From positions 558,001 through 622,000 of the forward strand of contig NZ_QJJK01000002.1 of assembly GCF_003201475.1 (NCBI RefSeq): a stretch of DNA of 64,000 nt, read 5' to 3'. Each line of letters opens with the position of its first letter. Position 1 is the first letter of the stretch. Origin of the DNA: Chelatococcus asaccharovorans (GTDB taxonomy: Bacteria > Pseudomonadota > Alphaproteobacteria > Rhizobiales > Beijerinckiaceae). The notes beneath the pieces were generated by a model that worked only from the letters and a program-made list of their open reading frames with translations, did not search any database and was not told the origin of the DNA. A program made the position numbers and the translations under genes. Below, piece after piece: positions 24,904-32,779 of the stretch.

Positions 24904-24925
24904 CATTATACAGCTCGGAATAATG
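24904..24925. promoter_or_regulatory. Inverted repeat upstream of the ThDP-enzyme remnant
   Basis: CATTAT (24904-24909) and ATAATG (24920-24925) flank a short core in an AT-rich patch about 60 bases upstream of the remnant's start. It could be a leftover operator of the decayed gene. Confidence 0.3.
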
Positions 24926-25245
24926 GTCAATATCGCACCGTGTCGAATTTGCGCGCGGCCCAACGACGGGGCTTGCGCGCCGGTCAACTGATGGTGCGCA
25001 GGTCGCGTCACGGTGATCAGGAAGATGTCGCTCCAGCGCCATGACCCGCGGCACGGGTTGGGCATGACGGCACCTACCGGCAAGGCGAGGTTGGCTGGCT
25101 GGTGTATGCCTCAGGCGGCACTGCGCAATACGCCTGGATCACGACAGATCAGCTGGGGCGGAGAATCGGAATGAGCGTAAGGGGGCCAGGGCACGGCCGC
25201 GTGGTCTGGTGTCCGCGGCCCCGTGCCCCGCCTCTTTAGCCGGCT
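24926..25245. other. Intergenic region with a GC-rich hairpin at the end of the ubiX operon
   Basis: These 320 bases hold no gene I recognise. Near the ubiX stop, GGGCACGGCCGCG (25189-25201) pairs with CGCGGCCCCGTGCCC (25214-25228), leaving a 2-base bulge. The hairpin is strong but no T-run follows on the minus strand, so it is a weak terminator candidate or an mRNA 3' end stabiliser. Confidence 0.45.
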
Positions 25246-25869
25246 CTAGATGTGGTCAGCATCAGGGCCTCGTGGATCGCGCGGCTCGCCCCAGCGGCGA
25301 ACGGTGCCGGTGTCGATGTCGAAGAGATCGAGCGCCCGGCCGACGCTATGGGCGACCATCTCGTCGAGATCCCGGGGCTTCGCGTAGAAGGCGGGTACAG
25401 GCGGCATGACGATGGCGCCCATCTCAGTCACCTGGGTCATGCTGCGCAGATGCCCGAGATGCAGCGGCGTCTCGCGAACCATGAGGACGAGGCGCCGTCG
25501 TTCCTTGAGGACGACGTCGGCGGCACGGCTCAACAGCCCCGCGGTCACGCCGCTGGCGATTTCCGACAGGCTGCGGATCGAGCACGGCGCGACCAGCATA
25601 CCCATCGTCCGGAACGACCCGGAGGATATCGGCGCGCCGATATCTTCCGCCTTGTAGACGACACCCGCCAGGGCATGAACCTCAGCCACTTTCAGCGACA
25701 TTTCATGGGCGAGCGTGATCTGCGCCGAGCGGGTCATCACGAGATGCGTCTCGATGCCAAGCCGGCGCAGGATTTCGAGCGCCCGCACGCCGTAGACGAT
25801 GCCGGAGGCGCCGCTGATGCCGACGATCAGCCGGCGCGGACCCTCACCGTCGTGCGTTGCGCGTGTCAT
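25246..25869 (-). CDS. ubiX: UbiX/Pad1-type flavin prenyltransferase
   Basis: UbiX prenylates FMN to make prFMN, the cofactor of UbiD decarboxylases. The 207-residue protein shows the FMN loop VGISGASGIVYGVRALEIL, the segment VAPCSIRSLSEIASGVT, LKERRRLVLMVRETPLHLGH and the terminal PPVPAFYAKP, all diagnostic. I placed the start at ATG 25869, seven bases after the binding-protein stop. It closes the operon headed by a UbiD gene (31304-32647), so it likely makes cofactor for that enzyme. A housekeeping ubiquinone role is less likely. Confidence 0.93.
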   Translation of the reverse strand: MTRATHDGEGPRRLIVGISGASGIVYGVRALEILRRLGIETHLVMTRSAQITLAHEMSLKVAEVHALAGVVYKAEDIGAPISSGSFRTMGMLVAPCSIRSLSEIASGVTAGLLSRAADVVLKERRRLVLMVRETPLHLGHLRSMTQVTEMGAIVMPPVPAFYAKPRDLDEMVAHSVGRALDLFDIDTGTVRRWGEPRDPRGPDADHI

Positions 25870-25876
25870 TGTCGTC

Positions 25877-26875
25877 TCACATCTTCGGCAGGAAGTCGTT
25901 GGTGTAGAAGACCGAGACGTCGTCAACGGTCTTCGTCAGACCGCCGTAGTCCTTCATCAGGGTCTGCGCCTCTTCCCAACGCTGCTTGCTGGAATAGCCG
26001 ATCCCGTGCGTCTTGGTGTCCGGGGTCTCCAGCAGGGGCGCGGTCGCCTTGAGCTTGGCGACCTCGACTTCGGCCTTCAGCGAAGGCGCGCGCTTGATGA
26101 GCGCGGCGACGGCTTCCTCGGGATGCTCGATGGCGTAGCGATAGGCGCGGATGCTGGCCTTGACGAAGCCGGCGACCACCTTCGGCGAGGAGGCGATCGT
26201 GTCCTTATGCGCGGCGATGCCGTCGCCCATCGTGTCGATGCCGAATTCCGAATAGGCGAAGCACTGGACCTCGTTATTCGTCGTCGCCGCCAGCCCGATA
26301 TAGGAATCGTTCGTGAAGCCGGTGATGGCCTGCGCGCGTTTTGCCAGGAAGGTCTGGGTGCGGGTGCCGCCATCGGACGCGACGATCTGCACGGCATTGC
26401 GCTGCACGTTGTTCTTGGCGAGGAGCGCATAGAGCATCGTGGTGGTCGTGTCGCCCTGCAGCGTCGCCACCACCTTGCCGACGAGATCGGACGGCTTGGT
26501 GATGTTCTGGTCCTTCCAGCTGATCAGCGCGTTGGGGCTCACCTGGTAGATCTGGGCGACCGTGCGCACCGGCATGCCCTGGGCCGCGCCCAGCATGAGG
26601 GACGGCGGATCGACGATGGTGAAGGTGTCCTGCCCGCTTGCCACGAGCTGCATGGAGGAGGTGACGCCCTTGCCTTCCAGGACCTCCACATCGAGCCCTT
26701 CCTCGCGGTAGAAGCCCTTGTCCACGCCGAGGAGATAAGGGGAGCGATGGCCGTTGTAGTTGAAGGCCAGCCGGACGGTCGCCTTGGTGAGGCCTTGAGC
26801 GCGGGCGAAGCCGCCTGTCAACCCGAAGGTGCCGGCAGCAACGGTGCCGGCCATGAATGAACGCCTGGAAAACAT
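25877..26875 (-). CDS. NMT1/TauA-type substrate-binding protein
   Basis: This 332-residue binding protein is of the nitrate/sulfonate/thiamine-precursor type. It has a twin-arginine-like N-terminus MFSRRSFMAGTVAAGTFGL, then VRLAFNYNGHRSPYLLGVDKG and the family segment VLEGKGVTSSMQLVASGQDTF broken over two motifs. It delivers substrate to the permease at 27669 and ATPase at 26893. Members bind sulfonates, aromatic acids, pyrimidines and similar compounds. Here the ligand is presumably the acid acted on by the UbiD enzyme. Confidence 0.9.
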   Translation of the reverse strand: MFSRRSFMAGTVAAGTFGLTGGFARAQGLTKATVRLAFNYNGHRSPYLLGVDKGFYREEGLDVEVLEGKGVTSSMQLVASGQDTFTIVDPPSLMLGAAQGMPVRTVAQIYQVSPNALISWKDQNITKPSDLVGKVVATLQGDTTTTMLYALLAKNNVQRNAVQIVASDGGTRTQTFLAKRAQAITGFTNDSYIGLAATTNNEVQCFAYSEFGIDTMGDGIAAHKDTIASSPKVVAGFVKASIRAYRYAIEHPEEAVAALIKRAPSLKAEVEVAKLKATAPLLETPDTKTHGIGYSSKQRWEEAQTLMKDYGGLTKTVDDVSVFYTNDFLPKM

Positions 26876-26892
26876 GTGGTCTTACCCCTCTG

Positions 26893-27672
26893 TCAGTATT
26901 TCTTGAGAACGCCGTGACGCTCGAAGAGATGGCGCACATGCGCCACGATCTCGACGAAACGTCGCGATTCCATGGTCTCGGGCCTGCGTGGAAAGGGCAG
27001 GTCGACCTCGACAATCTCCGCGATCCGTCCGGGACGCGGGGTCATCACCAGAACGCGCTGCGCGAGCAGGATCGCCTCCTGGATATCGTGCGTGACGAAC
27101 ATCACGCTCTTGCGCTCCCTCAGCCAGAGCTGGTGGAGCTCCATCACCATCTGCTCGCGCGTCAGGGCATCGAGCGCGCCGAAGGGCTCGTCCATGAGAA
27201 GGAGCGGCGGGTTGTGGATGAGCGCCCGGCAGATGGACACGCGCTGGCGCATGCCGCCCGATAGCTCATACGGGTATTTGTCCTCGAAGCCGGCGAGGCC
27301 GACGAGTGCCAGCAGATCGCGCGCCTTCTGCTCGTAAGCTTTCAGATCAAGCCCGCGGATCTGCGGCTGGATCATGACGTTGTCGAGAACCCGCCGCCAG
27401 TCGAGCAGCACGTCTGTCTGGAAGACGATGCCGATATCGGTCACGGGGCGATCGATGCGCCGTCCCGCTTGCTCGACCGTTCCGGAGGTCGGGAACTCGA
27501 GGCCCGAGGCAAGCGACAGCAGCGTGCTCTTGCCGCAGCCACTCGGCCCGAGAATGGAGAGGAACTCACCCTCGGCGATGCGAAAATCGATGCCGTCCAG
27601 CGCCTGCACCGGCCCGCTTGCCGTGCGGTAGATCTTGCCGACCTCGGTCAGCGCGAGTGCCGCCGCGGTCAT
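26893..27672 (-). CDS. ABC ATPase, TauB/SsuB type
   Basis: This 259-residue ATPase has Walker A GPSGCGKST, signature LSGGMRQR and Walker B LLMDEPFGALDALT, followed by FVTHDIQEAILLAQRV, which is characteristic of the TauB/SsuB/NrtD group. The start overlaps the permease stop by four bases. It energises uptake through the neighbouring permease. Confidence 0.93.
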   Translation of the reverse strand: MTAAALALTEVGKIYRTASGPVQALDGIDFRIAEGEFLSILGPSGCGKSTLLSLASGLEFPTSGTVEQAGRRIDRPVTDIGIVFQTDVLLDWRRVLDNVMIQPQIRGLDLKAYEQKARDLLALVGLAGFEDKYPYELSGGMRQRVSICRALIHNPPLLLMDEPFGALDALTREQMVMELHQLWLRERKSVMFVTHDIQEAILLAQRVLVMTPRPGRIAEIVEVDLPFPRRPETMESRRFVEIVAHVRHLFERHGVLKKY

Positions 27673-28451
27673 GGGCTGCCTCCATGCTTCAGGCGCTGCG
27701 ACACATGCCAGGGCAGCGCCCAGCGCTCGACGCGATCGACCAGTGCGAACAGGGCGACGCCCATGAGGCTCAGCACCACGAGCACGGTGAAGGACAAGGT
27801 GACGTCAAGCGCCCCGTTGGCGACGATCAGCTGGTAGCCGAGGCCACGGTCGGCCGCGACGAACTCGCCGACGATGGCCCCGACGATGGCAAGCGTGCTC
27901 GCCACTTTGACGCCGGCGAAGATATGCGGCAACGCCGCCGGGACCTGGAAATTCACGAAGGTCTGCCAGCGCGAGGCGCCCATGGAACGGGCCAACCAGC
28001 TCACTTCCTTCGGGGCGGAGCGAAAGCCGACCAGGGAATCGACGACGATCGGGAAGAAGCAGATCAGGAAGGCGATGAGCACCTTCGGCATCAGGCCGAA
28101 GCCGAACCACACGACGAGCAGCGGCGCGATGGCGACCTTCGGGATGGTCTGCGAGGCGACCAGCACGGGATAGAGCATCCGCTCAAAAATCCGGATCTGC
28201 GCGAGGAGCGCTGCGAGCGGAATGCTCACGACGATCGCGAGGACGAAGCCGATGACGACCTCGAGTGTGGTGGCAGCGAAATGGTAGAGAAGCTGGTCCC
28301 AATCGGTGAAAAGACGCTGTGCGATTGCTGAGGGCGGGGGGAGGAGATAGGCCGGCACGCCCCCAATCCTGACGCCTGTTTCCCAGACGATGAGGATGAG
28401 AAGGCCAACGATCGGGCCATCAAGCGAGGTGGGAATACGGAATCGGTCCAT
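27669..28451 (-). CDS. ABC permease, TauC/SsuC type
   Basis: This 260-residue permease shows the family N-terminal segment with PAYLLPPPSAIAQRL and the coupling loop SWLARSMGASRWQTFVNFQV. About six hydrophobic spans are visible. It starts 12 bases after the aminotransferase stop in the ubiD operon. It belongs with the ATPase at 26893 and the binding protein at 25877. Confidence 0.92.
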   Translation of the reverse strand: MDRFRIPTSLDGPIVGLLILIVWETGVRIGGVPAYLLPPPSAIAQRLFTDWDQLLYHFAATTLEVVIGFVLAIVVSIPLAALLAQIRIFERMLYPVLVASQTIPKVAIAPLLVVWFGFGLMPKVLIAFLICFFPIVVDSLVGFRSAPKEVSWLARSMGASRWQTFVNFQVPAALPHIFAGVKVASTLAIVGAIVGEFVAADRGLGYQLIVANGALDVTLSFTVLVVLSLMGVALFALVDRVERWALPWHVSQRLKHGGSP

Positions 28452-28463
28452 GGTGACTCCCCC

Positions 28464-29564
28464 TTAAGCGATGGTCCGGATGGCGGCGACGAGCCGTTCG
28501 TTGTCCGCCCGCCCGCGCAACGACACCCTGAGGGCGCGATGATTTTCGAGGCCGCGGAATGAGGTCGCGTCCGCAACGACGAGGCCCTGGGACGCGAGGG
28601 CTTCCGCCGCCGCCGCGGGTGCGTGATGTGCGAGGTCCATCAGGATCATATTGGCGTTGCTGCCGCGGATGGAGATCCCCGGCGTCGCCTCCATGGCTGT
28701 GATGAAGAAATCCTTCTCGGCGGTGAAGGTTTGCTTGCAGCTTGCGAGAAATGCCTCGTCCGCCAGAGCCGCCACAGCGGCTTCGACGGAAGGCGCCGCG
28801 ATGTTGAAAGGCGGACGTCCCACCTCGGCCACGGCAACGAGATGAGGGTCGGCCACCGCATAGCCGATGCGCAGTCCCGCCAGGCCGAAATATTTGGAAA
28901 AGGTCCGGAGCACCACGACGTTGGAGAGCCGCTTGGGCAGGGCCATAGCGCCATCCTCGGCCGGATTGATCAAGGCCTCGTCGACCACGAAGATCGTATC
29001 CGCGTGGCGTGTCGCGAGATCGGCAGTCGCCTCGATCGCAAAGCGCTCGCCGGTCGGGTTGTTCGGCGAGCAGATGAAGGCGAGCGCGACGTTCTCGCGG
29101 GCGAGTGCGGCATCGAAGGCCGCGAGGTCCGTCTTTTCGGGCGACGGGCTTTCGACGGCGACGACGCGGCAGCCGCGCAGATTGGCCTCGAGCTCGTAGC
29201 GCGGGAAGGTCGGCACGTGGACAAGGACGGTACAGCCCTCGGTGGTCCAGGCATGGATGACGAGCTTGATGACGTCGTCAAGCCCGGCGCCGAAGAAGAG
29301 CCAATCTTCGGGAACATCATGGCGCAGCGCCACCGCCTGGCGGAGCCGGGCAAACCTAAGGTCCGGATAGAGATTACTGGTCGCAAGCGCGGCCTGTGCG
29401 GCCGCAATGGCGGCCGGCGGCGGCCCGAAGGGATTGACGTTCAGCGAGAAGTCCAGGATGGCGGCAGGGTCGAGACCATGCTTGGCGGCGATTGTCGCCA
29501 CCGATGTCTCGGCCTCGTAGAGCCTGACCGAGGCAAATTCGGCATTGCGCGGATTGAGTGTCAC
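28464..29564 (-). CDS. PLP-dependent aminotransferase, HisC/CobD-like
   Basis: This 366-residue class I/II aminotransferase-fold enzyme has ILDFSLNVNPFGPP near residue 36, typical of histidinol-phosphate aminotransferase and CobD-type decarboxylases. It also has ICSPNNPTG (164-172), the PLP-binding DEA (195-197) and the Schiff-base lysine K224 in TFSKYFGLAGLRIGY. The start is GTG 29564, forming a GTGA overlap with the preceding gene; open frame continues upstream but inside that gene. It could transaminate or decarboxylate an amino acid in this pathway; a cobalamin role is unlikely without other cob genes. Confidence 0.87.
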   Translation of the reverse strand: MTLNPRNAEFASVRLYEAETSVATIAAKHGLDPAAILDFSLNVNPFGPPPAAIAAAQAALATSNLYPDLRFARLRQAVALRHDVPEDWLFFGAGLDDVIKLVIHAWTTEGCTVLVHVPTFPRYELEANLRGCRVVAVESPSPEKTDLAAFDAALARENVALAFICSPNNPTGERFAIEATADLATRHADTIFVVDEALINPAEDGAMALPKRLSNVVVLRTFSKYFGLAGLRIGYAVADPHLVAVAEVGRPPFNIAAPSVEAAVAALADEAFLASCKQTFTAEKDFFITAMEATPGISIRGSNANMILMDLAHHAPAAAAEALASQGLVVADATSFRGLENHRALRVSLRGRADNERLVAAIRTIA

Positions 29565-30283
29565 GCCATGAGCCTCCCATAGCCCTGGAGCTTCGGCGTG
29601 ACGCCCAACGCGCGAAAGATCGCCCAGAGCGTGACCTGATTGCTGGTCAGCACGGGCTTGCCGAGCTCCGCCTCCAAGGCGCCGGCCACTTCGAGAGCCC
29701 GGAAATCCGTGCAGCTCACGAAGATCGCCTCGCTGTCCGGCGTATCCGTCGCGCGTACCAGTGCGGCCACCTCCGCGGGGGGCACCTCGCGGATCGCCTT
29801 GCCGGACAGGCCGAGCCCCCGCACTGCGGTGACGGTGAAGCCGCGGCCTGCGAGAAAGCGGCTTTCCGCTTCGTTGATCACGTCGAGATAGGGCGTGGCC
29901 AGCGCGAGGCGGCGCAAACCAAGGGCCGCACATGCCTCGACGATCGCCCGTGATGTCGCGACCACCGGGCAGCCGGTGATGGCGCCGATGGCCTCGATCT
30001 GCCGTGAAAGCCCCGCCTCACCGTCGATGAAGCTGCCGCTTGTGCAGGCGAAGGCGACGACCTCCGGAGAAACGGACGCGATCAGCGTGGCGGCTGCGGC
30101 GACGCCTTCATTCATCGCGCGCAAGCCCTCGGGGGTGGTCTCGCGCAGCATCACGCGGGTGGCGTGGAAGGTCAGGCCCGGCGGGGCGATCGCGGCACAG
30201 TCGGGCTCGATGACGGCGTTGACGGAGGGGATGATGAGCCCCACCCGGCGCGCGCTGTCAGGCCTCGGGAAGGCGGTGTTCAT
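29561..30283 (-). CDS. Asp/Glu-racemase superfamily protein, maleate-isomerase-like
   Basis: This 240-residue protein has two catalytic-type cysteines at the expected places: C80 in ACTSGS and C191 in SCTDFRA. The two-cysteine arrangement and the N-terminal VGLIIPSVNAVIEPD match the maleate cis-trans isomerase / arylmalonate decarboxylase branch of the superfamily. Such enzymes isomerise maleate to fumarate, racemise acidic amino acids or decarboxylate malonates. It overlaps both neighbours by four bases in the ubiD operon. Confidence 0.83.
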   Translation of the reverse strand: MNTAFPRPDSARRVGLIIPSVNAVIEPDCAAIAPPGLTFHATRVMLRETTPEGLRAMNEGVAAAATLIASVSPEVVAFACTSGSFIDGEAGLSRQIEAIGAITGCPVVATSRAIVEACAALGLRRLALATPYLDVINEAESRFLAGRGFTVTAVRGLGLSGKAIREVPPAEVAALVRATDTPDSEAIFVSCTDFRALEVAGALEAELGKPVLTSNQVTLWAIFRALGVTPKLQGYGRLMA

Positions 30284-31317
30284 TTCAGCTTCTGCCAGGA
30301 TGTCTGATAGCCCGCGATGTTGCCGCTCTCCCGCTGGCTGAGCACGACGAGGGAGCGCAGCAGGTCCACCATCGCGGCATTGGTGCGCGCGTCGGTGCCG
30401 TCCACATAAAGGCGCAACTGGCCGCCGACCGGATCGATCGCGCCGGCGCGCACGCAGGCTTCGATCAGCCGCACCTCCTCGGCGCCGTCATGGAAGGCGG
30501 CGTCGTTGCCCGTCAGTGCCGCGAGACAGGCGGCGATGCCGTAGGCGCCCCAGTTGGAAATATTGGCGATGACCGCGACATCCGCCGGCTGCACCGCCGC
30601 GATGGTCGCGCCGAGCGGCACCTCGCGGCGCACCTCCTCCGCGACGACGCCCATGCCGAGCTCGTTGCCGAGATCGCCCACGCCGATCGTTGGGATGCCG
30701 CGCTTGCGCGCCTCGGCGAAAAGGATGTCGGTCTTGGCCGTGAAGGACGAAATCTCGAAGCCGCCGCCGCCGTGATACGCGCCGTCGCTGCCGGCGCCCG
30801 GCCGCTCCACGGCGACCAGAGCTTTCGGCTGCAGGCGGTCGAGAAGGGCGATCGCGGCAACCTCGGCGTCTGCCGGGTCGACTGGAAAGCCCACCAGCGC
30901 GCAGCGATTGCGCGCGGAATGGATCTCGTCGAGCGAGGCCGGAATGAGCCCTGTCGTGGAGAAGCAGGCCTCCATGCAGGGCACGACGGAGTCTTCCGAC
31001 ACGCCGACCGGGATCGCGCCGAGGCCGACGGCAAGCGCCTTGGCGATGACGGCGGCGCCGATCGGCCCGTCGGTCTCCGGCCGGCCATAGCCGCGCATGA
31101 TGAAGCCCGAGAGAATGAGCACCGTGTCGCCTTCACCGACATTGTCGGCGAGCAGCCGGCTCGCGGCGAGCGTCAATGGCTGGCCGCCTGCCTTCTCGCG
31201 CGCCGCAGCGTAGAGCTTGAGCAGCGGGATGTCCTTGAGGATCGTCCAGTTCGACATCGGTGCCGTGACGAGGTGGTCGAGCGCCTCGCCGATCCGTTCG
31301 ATACTAATGCCCGACAT
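30280..31317 (-). CDS. DUF4392 (D-glutamate cyclase C-terminal-type) protein
   Basis: This 345-residue protein consists of the DUF4392 domain, known from mammalian D-glutamate cyclase, which converts D-glutamate to 5-oxo-D-proline. It shows ILSGFIMRGYGRPETDGPIG (about residues 66-85), VAVERPGAGSDGAYHG and GVGDLGNELGMG. Its bacterial roles are mostly unassigned. I chose ATG 31317 (MSGISIERIG), overlapping the UbiD stop by 14 bases; the frame continues upstream only as antisense-like noise within ubiD. Its place between UbiD and an isomerase suggests action on an acidic amino acid or lactam. Confidence 0.85.
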   Translation of the reverse strand: MSGISIERIGEALDHLVTAPMSNWTILKDIPLLKLYAAAREKAGGQPLTLAASRLLADNVGEGDTVLILSGFIMRGYGRPETDGPIGAAVIAKALAVGLGAIPVGVSEDSVVPCMEACFSTTGLIPASLDEIHSARNRCALVGFPVDPADAEVAAIALLDRLQPKALVAVERPGAGSDGAYHGGGGFEISSFTAKTDILFAEARKRGIPTIGVGDLGNELGMGVVAEEVRREVPLGATIAAVQPADVAVIANISNWGAYGIAACLAALTGNDAAFHDGAEEVRLIEACVRAGAIDPVGGQLRLYVDGTDARTNAAMVDLLRSLVVLSQRESGNIAGYQTSWQKLK

Positions 31318-32647
31318 CGATGTAATCCTCCAGGCGGACGCTTTCCTCACCGGGGAAACGCCTGCGTTCGAACAATCCCTTGAGATGGACCGGCACGGTC
31401 GCGTCGATGCCGACCTTGCCGCGGTGGACGTCACGCACATCCTCGCGCGTGTAGCTCGGAATGCGTGGCACCGTATAGATCCCGGTCTCCGGCGTGCAGC
31501 GGGTCTGGATGGCCCAAAGCACGTCGGCGGCATTGAAGGGATCGACGTCCTCGTCGACGACAACGACCACCTTCGTCCAGGAATAGCCGCCGATGGCCGC
31601 CAGCAACGCGTTCTTTGGCTGGTCCTCGTTCTGCTTCTCGATGGCGATGACGCAGCCGAAGACATAGCCCGGTGTCGCGATATCCTTGATCTTCGGCACG
31701 AAGGCCGAGACCTTCTTGTAAATCTCGGTCTGGATCGGCACGCCGACCAGGTTGAGATCCTCGGTGCCGCCGGCGAGGATGGCGTGATAGACCGCGTCGC
31801 GCCGGCGGGTGATGGCCTTCACCTTGAAAACGTGGTTCTTCATCACCGGCACATAGCCGTCGGTGAATTCGCCGAACGGTCCTTCATCTTCGCGCGTGCC
31901 GCAGATGACCTCGCCCTCGATGACGATTTCCGCATCGGCCGGCACATCGACGGGGATGGTCTTGCAGCGCGTGACACGCAGCGGCTTGCCCTGCCAGGCG
32001 CCGGCGACCTCGAGCTCGTCCACCTCGTAGGGCACCTTGGATGCCGCCGAGAACATGAGGCCGGGAGGGGCGCCGATGACGATGGCGCAGGGAAGGTTCT
32101 GGCCCTTGGCTTCCGCCTCGGCGTGATAGCGGCCGAGATGTTGCGGCGGCATCATGCGCACGCGCAGCTTGTCGTCGCCGACAAGCTGGCAGCGGTTCCA
32201 CGACGCGTTGTACACGCCGGTCTCGGGATGGGGGGCGATGAGCACGCCGGCCGTGATATAGGCGCCGGCGTCATGTTCGGCATAGACGATCTGCGGCAGG
32301 TCGCGCGCGACGTCGATCTCCGCGCCGATCTTGACGATCTCCTGCACAGGAGCATCCGTGACCCGATCGACCGGCAAACGGCGGTTTTCCTGCGCGACAA
32401 GAGTGCGCAGCAGGTTGCCTTCCTCGAGGCCCAGCGCGGCGGCCACGGCGCTGCGGAAGCCGAAGACATTGGTGGCGACGGGGATTTCGCTGCCTTTAAC
32501 ATTCTTGAACAGAAGCGCCTTGTTGTCGCCCTTCTGCATGTGCCGCATCACCGCCGTCAGTTCGTGCCGGGGATCGACGATGCGTGACACCGTGGCGACA
32601 TCGCCCTTCTGATCCATCCAGTCGAGCAACTGGCGAAACGTTTCCAT
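31304..32647 (-). CDS. ubiD: UbiD-family prFMN-dependent decarboxylase
   Basis: This 447-residue UbiD-family enzyme reversibly (de)carboxylates unsaturated or aromatic acids using prFMN. The active-site set is complete: NASWNR (147-152) gives the catalytic Arg R152, and EGPFGE (255-260) gives the two glutamates, matching the E-R-E triad of Fdc1. I used ATG 32647 (METFRQLL); ATG 32656 would add three residues. It is the first gene of an operon ending with ubiX and is read divergently from an IclR regulator. Co-location with an importer and an aminotransferase argues for catabolism of an external acid. Confidence 0.92.
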   Translation of the reverse strand: METFRQLLDWMDQKGDVATVSRIVDPRHELTAVMRHMQKGDNKALLFKNVKGSEIPVATNVFGFRSAVAAALGLEEGNLLRTLVAQENRRLPVDRVTDAPVQEIVKIGAEIDVARDLPQIVYAEHDAGAYITAGVLIAPHPETGVYNASWNRCQLVGDDKLRVRMMPPQHLGRYHAEAEAKGQNLPCAIVIGAPPGLMFSAASKVPYEVDELEVAGAWQGKPLRVTRCKTIPVDVPADAEIVIEGEVICGTREDEGPFGEFTDGYVPVMKNHVFKVKAITRRRDAVYHAILAGGTEDLNLVGVPIQTEIYKKVSAFVPKIKDIATPGYVFGCVIAIEKQNEDQPKNALLAAIGGYSWTKVVVVVDEDVDPFNAADVLWAIQTRCTPETGIYTVPRIPSYTREDVRDVHRGKVGIDATVPVHLKGLFERRRFPGEESVRLEDYIDVGH

Positions 32648-32708
32648 CGCTTGCATGCCACCGTACCGATTGATTGACCGCGCTTCGCGGATTATTATGT
32701 GTTGGCTA

Positions 32709-32740
32709 TTGCGCAACGTCGTTGCGCAGAACTATAGTTC
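32709..32740. promoter_or_regulatory. Operators and promoter in the ubiD-iclR divergent region
   Basis: TGCGCAAC (32710-32717) and GTTGCGCA (32721-32728) form a perfect 8-base inverted repeat with a 3-base spacer. A perfect 12-base palindrome GAACTATAGTTC (32729-32740) follows immediately. On the plus strand TTGCGC (32709-32714) and TATAGT (32733-32738), 18 bases apart, could be the iclR promoter, so the operator would cover it. An AT-rich ATAATAAT about 20 bases away on the minus side could be the -10 of ubiD. Confidence 0.6.
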
Positions 32741-32779
32741 CACGCCGCGTCCGATTCAGTCAAGGTTTGGCAAGCGACC

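Noticed and set aside
28464-29564. Cobalamin biosynthesis CobD (threonine-phosphate decarboxylase)
   Set aside because: The N-terminal motif fits HisC/CobD, but no other cobalamin gene is present and the gene is embedded in a UbiD operon.
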